Below, piece after piece: positions 55,494 through 64,000 of a stretch of 64,000 bases of DNA. The position numbers and the translations under genes are program-made. The stretch covers positions 124,001 through 188,000 of the forward strand of contig MU858062.1 in the NCBI GenBank assembly GCA_033297075.1. Reading direction: 5' to 3'. Positions within the stretch are counted from its first letter, which is position 1. Each line of letters starts with the position of its first letter. The notes below the pieces were generated by a model. That model ran no database searches. It was not told the DNA's origin and was given only the letters and a program-made list of their open reading frames with translations. The DNA comes from Rhypophila decipiens. Taxonomy: Eukaryota; Ascomycota; Sordariomycetes; Sordariales; Naviculisporaceae.

Positions 55494-57050
55494 ATCCAGT
55501 CACCAGTGTAGGAGATGATGCTGGAGGAAAGCCGCTCGAACGGGTTGCCCTGAGCCGGTCGTCCAGGACGAAAGTGACTACTATTGGACCAAGATCTTGG
55601 GGTCTGGCTTCACTTGATTCTCATGTTATGTCATATTATTGTACGATACCATTATTGTTATACGCCTGCCTGCCTGTCTTGGCTCTCATATGTTTATTTA
55701 GGGAGGTGCGGTTTTCTTCTTGTTAGGGATGTCATGTACAATTACCTAGCGGGTTACCTGATGAGGTGGCCCTTGGTTCATGGACTCGTTGAGACTGTCC
55801 AGGGGCAGCAACAGCATGTCATATTCAGTTTCTCTTGGTAGTTGGACCGGATAAGCGATGGTAGTTATATGTGCCACGAAGGCCATCTGCCACCTAGGTA
55901 TCTCCATGTGGCGAGGAAATTGACCATGTCCAAAGTGTTCCAACCACCAATTTGGGTACCATGAGGGTGACCACGCACCTTGATTAATTCATAAACTCAC
56001 CAGCCTTGCTGTTCTACACGCTGTAGTAGCAGCCCATCTACCTACCCTCTCTATGCAGGAGTGTTCCTGCCGACTGACCACTTCCTCACGGGCTTCCCGC
56101 ACTTTTCCCATCGGCTCTTGCCGTGCTTTCTACTCTGTACTCACACTCGGGACCCAGACCTGACCTTGACATATCTTAGCCTGCCAGATCAACGAAATGA
56201 GCATGTACGCACCTTGCCTGGGATCCGAATAAAAGACAACTCGATGGATGGATTCTCCTCCTTCAAGGTTCTTGGAAGAGCAAAGACAGAGCTCTAGAGG
56301 ACTTTGATACCTTTGTCAGCTCGTTAAGCTTTCAATGATTTCCGACACTACTAGGGATTAATTGCTACATGCGCCCATCACAGTCAATCTGATGCCCAGA
56401 CGAGGCTGAATGAATCAACACCTCGCAGAGAAGAATGATGGATCGTATAAAATTCCACTGGTGTAACCATCGTGACACTTTCGTGTCTGCCCACTTGATG
56501 CGAGCACTACGTCGTCTGATGATAAAGCAGGCTTTGTAATCTCATTCGAGCAGGCAAATACAAAAGGACCTTTTTTTTTTTTTTTTTTTTTGCAACTTCC
56601 TTTCTCGTTTAGGGAGTTTGTTTATTTTCCGGCCCTATTTTTCGTGCAACTCCCTTTGCTGTCATGCGTGGGATACTCGGATCTCCAGCAGCTATGAGTG
56701 TAGAACCTCGGCTCATGAGATCCAGTCTGGAGGAAACTGGCAGCGTGTAGGGAAAAGTCGCCGTCCGTATACAACGATCGTCGCCTGTTGTACCTTGGAC
56801 ACTGAGGGAACAAAATTTACTATAAAGAATGGTTCTTCTCTTCCTTGGAAGAGCAAAGACAAAATAATCTTTTTTCCCCACCTCATCAGCCTCCAGAACA
56901 GTTTCTCATAGCTATATCTATCTCCTTCCCTCTACTAGGGCCTTGATAACTTGCCCTTTAAAGTCGTTCCTCAAGCTCACGGCATCTCTCGGAATACACA
57001 GCATCTTTGTGCCCAGTTTCTTCTCCAGGAAAATAGCAAGACTTATAAAG
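55494..57050. other. Intergenic region of about 1.5 kb
   Basis: This region separates the checkpoint gene from the secreted protein gene on the same strand. It includes a 22-nt T-run at 56571-56592. No domain-bearing frame, RNA gene or inverted repeat was seen. Confidence 0.3.
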
Positions 57051-57669
57051 ATGCAGCTCATCATCCAAACTCTAACCATCCTCATCTCGGCGGCAGCAGT
57101 AACTCCAGCCTCCATGCGTTGCACGGCAGGGCGCCCCTGGACCAAACAAGAACTCACGGAGTACCAGAGCCTCAACTCCACCGATGGATGGGCCGGCATG
57201 GACGTAATCCCCCACTGCGTCCTGGACGATACCGACCACCACCCGACGACGGCTTTGCTCAAAGCCCGCGGCGGCGGGAAGAATCTCGACATCAACAACC
57301 TCCAAGCCCGAGGCGGCGGTAACGACTGGCAAGCGTTTGGGAATTACGATAGTTGTCATCAGCCCAGTCTGGGTGGTTGTACGTTTGTACCCCCATCACA
57401 CTTCCTTTTCTGATGAAAAAAGTTAACTGTCTCAAATAGTAAACAACTTTGGCTGCGGAGCATGCTTCACCCCCGCCGGCGGCTCGGTCATCCGATCTGG
57501 CTGGCTCTACCGCGAGAAGCTCAGCGGTGACTATCCGACCGTCGATTACTACTCCGGCACCGGCTGTACGGGGTCGCGGGTTCATCACCAGGGTATCTAC
57601 TCGGGCCAGCACACTTCTTGCGATTATTTTGGCGATGCTTACTCTGCTGTTGTTTATCAGGGTTGTTAG
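57051..57669 (+). CDS. Small secreted cysteine-rich protein
   Basis: Exons 57051-57378 and 57440-57669 are joined across a 61-nt GTACGT...TAG intron, giving 185 aa. The first 20 residues are a hydrophobic signal peptide (MQLIIQTLTILISAAAVTPA). The mature part has eight cysteines. A central linker has two copies of ARGGG preceded by Lys or Gln (LKARGGGKN, LQARGGGND), where a Kex2-like protease might cut. The C-terminal domain (FGCGACFTPAGGSV to VVYQGC) has regularly spaced Tyr, Gly and Cys residues, like other small fungal secreted proteins. No enzymatic motif is visible. Role is unknown. Secretion to the wall or medium is the only firm inference. Confidence 0.8.
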
Positions 57670-60600
57670 GAGTAGCAGTCAGTAGTAGTTTGTTACGAGG
57701 AATGGGGGGGGGGGGGCGAAGGAGGTGGTTTCATTATCAGTAGGGATTGTTGTTCTTGGGCAGCAGAGCAGCACCACCGCAGGAAGGCCCTACGGAAAGG
57801 ATCACATGTGTGAGGAACCGAACATAAGGGCCTGTCCCCATCTCTGGTTCATTTTTGGGGCTGGGGTTTCTTTCATATTTTGCTGTGATATTCAACAGAG
57901 TCATACCGACAAGTGTGGGTTCTGTTCCAGCTCTTTGCTGCCCTTTCTCGTGAAGAGTGTGCAAGGATAGGTGATTCAACACGCCTATGGGGATGAAAAT
58001 AGTAGCACTTTTTTTGTAGCAAAATTACCTTGTATAGTTCTTGGAGCACAGCCCATTCCTATAAGCTCAACAAACGTGTTAACGAAAGGTACAACTCTAG
58101 CCTTGGCATTTTAGGCAAACAAATCTATCTGACTGAATTAACCCGTATCCCAATACCATTAGAGTTGATCCCTCAAGTAGTGAGTGAGTGAGGCTTCGCC
58201 GTGGACAAAACGAGGTCGTCTAGTAGCACCTACGAGTAAGTTATTCATCTCACATAGTCATCAGCCGTATTTGCATTTGCCAGATGTACCGTATTATTAA
58301 GTAAATCTTGTGTGTTTTATGCTGTCGCCAGCTCACGCGGCAATCTTTAATTCCACAGTCAGACATAGTACCATAGTCCACGAATCCTCAGATAATCCTC
58401 AGTAGTCAGAGTAATCCTCAGTAAGTTTTCAGAATATGGTAGTGGTTGTTGAGCCTTGTTAACCTAGTCAATCGGGCAGGCCTGGCCCTTGTAATTCATT
58501 ACGTTTTTGTTTACCCCTTTCCGTTCAAAATCCCAACAAACGATACCAAGCTACGCAGTCGGTAGACCACATGACCATTGTACCGTAGGAATGTAATGCG
58601 TGCGTATCATTAACTTGAGTTGTATCCGTACGGAGGTTTTATATGCAAGGGATAGGCGTCGAAGAGCAAAAAGAGGGAAGGAGGGAAAGAACGAATTCCA
58701 GGAGCAGCCATCGAATGTGACTTTGATTGTGTGACTGTGACTGGCTTTCACAAGATACCGACAGACAGACAGAAAGTGGATCGTGAATAACACACGAACT
58801 TGTACCCTAGACATGGCATCTTCGTCTACGGAAGATGAGCAGTAGACTTGTAAAGTGAACATGATTAGCTTGTGATGGTGACTTGACATACCATACTGGC
58901 TGACATGTGTTGCCCCCTCACGAACCAAGACGTGCTTGCGAGCTATGACTCCCACGAAGGAGTGTCCACCGCCCACTGCCGACCGACCGGAATCTGGAAT
59001 CTGGAAATCTGGGGTCTGGGGTGGTCTTGGTGTACGGGGAGTGGAGAATAAAATGGCGGAGGAAGTGGGCGAGGGCGTGGGAAATGGGGCATGGTGGATA
59101 ATGCCTTCCCCCTGTCCATGCACATGTAGTCAAATTTCGGTGCTTGTGCTTGTGAGTGCGGGGTGAAGTGTCCGCCGTCGGTCGGTGTGCGGTTGGTTGT
59201 TACGTAGCCGGTTCGGCGGTGATCGGACTCGGGGCGCCGTAGCCGGGAACCGGTGGAGCGTGCCCACGAGTCAAGAACGAACCCAGGCAATTCGGGTGAG
59301 TCAAGCACCCCCTGTCACGACATTGCCGGTCCGGAACCTAGGTAATTGTGCATGATTCTCCGCTGGTTGTTACTGTCCAAGAAATTCTCACGATAATTTC
59401 ATATGAAACCACTCCAACTCATTCCTCGGCCTCTTGTTTAAGATGACGACATGTGTGAGTTGCCCAGATGTACGTGAGTGTACACTAGCAGTCTTCGCAA
59501 AAACATGCCCGAGCCGAACTGAGCCATGGCGTACGGATATGTATGTACATATAACCGACAGGACGCCACGGTCTAGGTTAAGGTAGCCGGTGTCACCAAC
59601 CCGACAGTTCCACTTTTAGTGTCACGTAGCCGTTTTTGGACATAATCGTACCGTCTTCGGCGGACGGTTGTCATGTGCCAAAGTCACGGGATGAGCAGAA
59701 CTTGTAGTAGTCCTCGTGGGAGTTAGCACTGTGTATCTGTAAGTCGTCATTCAAGATCCTGTATCCGTAAATGGTCAGTGTACTGGTGTTGTTGATGTCG
59801 ACTTGATGTTCTTGACTCAACGAGAGAACGTGGTGTAGAGCTTAAACACCGACGTTAAACACAAAGAGTAAATGGCCCCCGGTTACGGAGTATTCATTGG
59901 GTATTGGTAAAGGCCGAGATCGACAGGACCGTTGGGAAGGAATGGAGGCATGCCATCACTGGCAGAACAACCAAAGAACAAGACGATTTTTCTGGGGTAG
60001 AAGATCGCGGAGAGCGCAAGGGAGATCAGACAAGCCCCCCGTAATGGTTAGCTCGTCTTCTCTTCCGTGCTGTTGAGATTGGTCGACGACGACTCGAGGG
60101 CCCTGGCCTGGCTTGAACATCATCCATGTACCTCGCCGGCGTGCCGCGTAAGGTCTGGTCTGGGGCCGTAATCTGCAGAACCTAAATTTGGCAGAGAGTC
60201 TAAACTTCAGCTTCGAGTGTTCGTCGTGCTTCCCACTTGGCATGACAAAATGAAAATGTGACTAGACGTCAACCTTGGTTGAAAGGGGCAAAGAGCCGAC
60301 GATGTCTGCACCATGTGGGAAAGTGAGGCCTCACCGTCTCGACGAGCAGAAGGAGCATTTCTGCACGCGACAGGTGCAGTAAAGATGACGAGTAAGAAAG
60401 AGGCCCTTGGGCGCCTCTCGCTGCGATACTCCGTCCTTGGCAGAGCTATCCAATATCGATATCCAGATTCTACGATATACGGATCCTAGCTGTATGGATT
60501 CTGGATCCGCGTTGCACGATACTACCCTCGCATTATCACCAAGGCAAAATTGTTTCGTCCCATGTCAATTGTTTCAACAAAACGGACGAGCTCAGGTTGC

Positions 60601-62814
60601 GGCGTCGAGTTCAGACGGAGAATGGATGGAAAAGAAAAAAAGTCCATACCCCGTAGACAAGAAGCAACCAGACGAACACCAGGGGCGAATAACTGCGGCG
60701 AGGACGAGGGCCAAGTCGATAAGCTCGACAGTGTTTGAGGATGGTGGAGCGAACTATCCCCAACAGATCCATCAAATTGATGCACGTTTCAAATCCCTTT
60801 GCAGTTGCCCTTGTCGGTGAATTCCCTGTTTGCTGCTCGCGAACCGAGAGTTCAAGCAAACCAATTTACAGGAAAGCATTTCACAGAAATTCAAATGGCA
60901 GGCAAAGCTGTTGCCAAAGGAAAAATCAAGAAGACCCAAATTTGTCTGAAAGGCGTCGCATCCTTGTTCAACGTCGGGAGAAGTCGGGCAAAACTCTGCC
61001 GTAATCCTGCAGAAGTCGCGGACAGGGCTGTCTCGTGCATTCCCTGGCTTACCCCTGATCTGGAACCGCGCTAGCATCCCGCCTTCTTCTGCTTCTGAGT
61101 GCGACCCACCAGCTGCGATCGCTCCCTCCCGCATCGAGGTTTCGACTTCTCTTCCATCCATCGATATTCGAGGTACCAACTGTACCGGATCGCCATGCAA
61201 CAATACCTACACATCGGATTGGTTTGCCGCTTCGATTTCCAGTCATTGGCTCACTGCGTCTCCTTTTCGAGAAAGATGTCCCATTTCTTGACGAGATGCA
61301 TCTCGTGCCGGGAAATCCTCTATCTTTGAGCTCTTTAATTCTTTTTTGGTTGTTTTTCCCAGAGGCGCAGTTTCTCACAACGATTGCTGAATTCTAGAAT
61401 CACACCAGGATTCCTGTTTTCTCCTGCTTCCTTGTCACCAGGATTTTAGCCGTAATTACACGTGGAGGATGTTGGGCATCGATTCTCCAGCTGTCGCTGC
61501 CAGTCGAACAAAAACCATCATGAAGTTGCAGCCTCCAAGGGACACAGCTGGGATACTGTTCCGACAGCCGAGCCCGAATTGGGCTGCCGGTCTGTGTCGT
61601 CTCCATCGGCCCCCGTAGCTCCAGCCTCCAGTGACACACCCAGCGGACCGGAACGAACCACCTAGCCCGATTAGGGAATCAGCGGTGGAATCCTTGACAC
61701 CTTATTGGTCAGTGCTTGTTCTCCGGGACGGAGCTGCTTGCTGTTGCTTCCCCCAAATGCTCCATGTATTTTCTGATGTTAGTTTTTGTTTGAATTGTGC
61801 AATTGAATCCCAGTCACCTTCGGCACGGTCATCAGAAAGACAATATAGTGCTTATCATCACTTGTAGCGACCAATTGACGATAATGCGGACTGCGGATGT
61901 CCGCATATACTGCAGAAAATAACTTGTAAGCTCTGTCCTCCGACCTCCAGATACAGCAGGTCTCGGGGGCGGGCGGATGAGGATGGGGATCGGACATTTG
62001 CCTAGGCACGCAAGAGCTCACACCGTACCGCGAAAACGCTGGGCAGTTGCCGCTGGTTGCAGCGTGCATGGTGCATCGGGTCTGACACACCGCGCCGGAG
62101 GACCATGACGTCTCCCGGTCAGCAATCCAGGCGGGAAATTTTTCCCAACAAAAAAGAGCAGTTGGATATACGGAATACAGCAGTCACGAATGATGGAAAA
62201 GAAGCGCCAAAATTACGGACACTTGCCATGGACTGCGATAATCGGAAGGAACCTTGAAATGGAAAGAGCAAAGAGTCACTATGACTCTTTTGCAGTTCCA
62301 GGGTTCTATCCTTATCCACAAGGTCAGCTGGTCTAAGTAACCCGTTCTTTCCTGCCGGACTGTGAGAAGCTTGATCTCATCCACTTTCAATTGTGGAATT
62401 GATGAGAACCCATTTCTTTGTTTTCATTCTTCACCTCCTTCTCAATCCTCTCCGTTTGTCAATTGCACCCGCCCCTTCTTTCAGGTCTGGCCTCCCTGGC
62501 GGCACACTCCCCCGTTTTCCCCAATTGGCAAGCGAAAGGCGTTCTTTTCGAGACGACAATCGGAATAAACGTTTCTTTGCTCCATACTTGGTCCTACTAG
62601 TGGTCACTCCACCGGGTCCTTTCGGGTGCTCTGACAGTAACCTAAATTTCTTGTTCCTCTTGTCGCGCCCCTATCCCCTTGGGACCCCTGCGCCGTACAC
62701 TGGGTATCGGCCCTTGAAACACACGCCGAAACCTGCCAGTCAGGCCTATGTCACATCTCGCAGCGGCGTTTCCATCTCTGTGAGCTATAGCTAGCCATTT
62801 GGTGTTAATCTCGC
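57670..62814. other. Gene-poor region of about 5.1 kb
   Basis: This is the longest stretch without a supported gene. It starts with a G-run (57704-57716). Many frames of 60-190 codons overlap on both strands, which is what GC-rich non-coding DNA gives, and none has a domain. An imperfect hairpin lies at 62249-62306. A GC-rich hairpin-like stretch near 59208-59252 has CCGGTT and AACCGG ends. It may hold non-coding transcripts, a long promoter for the malic enzyme gene, or a degraded gene. Confidence 0.3.
62249..62306. repeat. Imperfect hairpin upstream of the malic enzyme gene
   Basis: GCAAAGAGTCA (62268-62278) faces TGACTCTTTTGC (62282-62293) across a 3-nt loop, with one bulged base. The arms extend outward to GAACC (62249) and GGTTC (62302-62306) with gaps. 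It could be a paired site for a bZIP factor that reads TGACTC, or a chance palindrome. Confidence 0.5.
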
Positions 62815-64000
62815 ATGGGTAAAAACAACCTCGAGGCCTGGAGGGCCTTCGTGGCCTCCAGGACGGCAAGCGTCCAAAGAGTATTAAACCGGCCGGTCCT
62901 CGACAAGAAAGTTGGCCGGGCTGGTCTCAAATTGCATCTGTCGTTTTTGTTGACAAAGGCTCTGGTGGCCCATTCCATTACCTCGCATCTCCAACCACGA
63001 CAACGGAACGGTCGTCAGACTATTAATATTACACTTGCACCTACTACAAGTCATCCTCCTGCTACTTACTCGGCTGGTACCTTCTTTACTGCAAACGCAG
63101 CTGCATCGTCTAATAACCACAGCTCCCCCGATCCCAACGGACCCAACCCCAATCCCACATTTATTTCTACTTCCCGTATTGGACCCAGTCCCAGTCCCGG
63201 CGCAGGCACAAGTACAAGCAATCCCAGAGCTAGGCCCAACCCGTTCCTTTCGGCTGCCCACCGGATCCAACCATATCTCGACCTCTCCCCGTGGATCTAC
63301 CGTCTTTCTTCGTCCCTTCTCGATCCTCTTTCTCCCCTACTGTTACCCGCACATGAGATGGCGTCGTATGCCAACAGCAGCACAGCAAGCTCGGATATCT
63401 ATACACCTCGGTCCATCTCCCCTTCGTCTTCGGTTAGCCGCTCCTCCCAGTCATCTATAACTACCTCGCACCGCATGTCCATCTCGCACTCCCGGAGGAT
63501 ATCCGCACAGAACCCCATGTCCTCGATCGACCTAGCTACCATCGAAGAAGCCATGAGAGTGGCAAACCTAGACACCCTCAAGGGGTACTCGCAGAAGAGC
63601 TATGGCGAGGTACAACAGTATGCCACCACAGAGTACCTGACTCAAAATCAAGCTCTCGGCTATCAGGTCCTCAACGAGCCTCTATGGAACAAAGGTAAGC
63701 TTACACCCATTTCCGGCTCCGTTCTAGCTGTCCTCCGTCGTGCGCCTTCGCCAATTCACTCTCCCTTGGCTCGTCTGGCGCAAACCCTATAAGCCTCTCC
63801 CTCCTCATCATCCACTTTAGACCTGGGTTTCCCATGCACCATGACTTCATGCCCTTTATTACCTTTACCTATTTGCCGAAGCCTCTCCTCCTCTCATGTC
63901 TTTACTGACCCGTTTCGTCTCTGCTCAAGGCTTGTCCTTCACTCCTGCCCAGCGCATCTCCAAGAACCTCACCGGCCTCATCCCGCACGTCATGGAGGAC
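62815..64000 (+). CDS. NAD(P)-dependent malic enzyme, N-terminal part (3' truncated by the window)
   Basis: Exon 1 runs to 63694, followed by a 235-nt GTAAGC...AAG intron. Exon 2 starts at 63930 and runs off the edge. The junction reads NEPLWNK/GLSFTPAQRISKNLTG, the strongly conserved entry to the malic enzyme N-terminal domain (ISKNLTGLIPHVMED). The enzyme decarboxylates malate to pyruvate with NAD(P)H. The start is uncertain: the ATG at 62815 gives a leader of about 290 residues, rich in Ser, Pro and Asn, before the family begins, while ATGs at 63358 (MASYANSS) and later are also possible. The first 40 residues are Arg-rich and could be a mitochondrial presequence, but the long low-complexity region is unusual. 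The catalytic domain lies beyond the window. Confidence 0.75.

Noticed and set aside
56571..56592. Run of 22 T considered as the poly(A) tail of a retrocopy on the minus strand
   Set aside because: The adjacent minus-strand sequence shows no gene similarity and no flanking target duplication is visible.
58551..59123. 190-codon minus frame in the gene-poor region
   Set aside because: Low-complexity start, then sequence without any family pattern, and no supporting splice sites.
60407..61074. Overlapping plus frames of 137 and 91 codons
   Set aside because: Different frames, no splice signal that joins them sensibly, and no domain.

Overview
This window is nuclear DNA from a filamentous ascomycete (Pezizomycotina). 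The signs are short spliceosomal introns (about 50-240 nt, GTATGT or GTAAGT donors, CTAAC-like branch sites, CAG or TAG acceptors), genes on both strands with short intergenic gaps, a fungal asparaginase-ankyrin fusion, a NACHT-type NOD-like receptor, and fungal versions of several housekeeping genes. A class such as Sordariomycetes is plausible but not proven. All gene models come from reading frames, splice signals and recognised protein families. No alignment or search was run.

Layout. 1-5.3 kb: the end of an unknown gene, a Cys/Gly-rich wall-type protein, a FAM32A-like splicing factor and a Ser/Thr/Pro-rich membrane protein. 8-19.2 kb is a dense housekeeping block: dolichol kinase, 3-hydroxyisobutyryl-CoA hydrolase, cytosolic Phe-tRNA synthetase alpha, SmD2 and dihydroxyacetone kinase. 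20-27 kb: a DNA-transposon-like insertion with a minisatellite core, an asparaginase-ankyrin gene, a BCS1-like AAA ATPase and a gene fragment. 27.3-31.5 kb: a NACHT receptor with near-identical C-terminal repeats, broken by a 1-bp shift and a stop codon. 32-40 kb: YTM1, the DNA polymerase delta small subunit and an F-box-like protein. 43-51 kb: serine dehydratase, a NAT9-type acetyltransferase, mitochondrial Met-tRNA synthetase and a coiled-coil protein. 52.8-57.7 kb: a Crb2/Rad9/53BP1-type checkpoint protein and a small secreted Cys-rich protein. 57.7-62.8 kb is gene-poor. The window ends inside a malic enzyme gene.

Most genes are independent housekeeping functions: protein synthesis (FRS2, MSM1, YTM1), splicing (SmD2, FAM32A), DNA replication and checkpoint (POL31, Crb2) and carbon/nitrogen catabolism (HIBCH, DAK, asparaginase, serine dehydratase, malic enzyme). 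The accessory part is 19.7-31.7 kb, which holds the transposon-like insertion, the degraded receptor, the gene fragment and short duplications.

Two structures stand out. (1) A 364-bp element with terminal inverted repeats sits at 20099-20462 between two copies of TTACCTTA. The window also holds an uninterrupted copy of the sequence it landed in (27026-27089), so its ends and 8-bp target duplication can be read directly. (2) Intron 3 of the Phe-tRNA synthetase gene is almost entirely a foldback with about 40-bp inverted arms between two copies of an 11-bp direct repeat. That is the architecture expected of a transposon that became, or entered, an intron.
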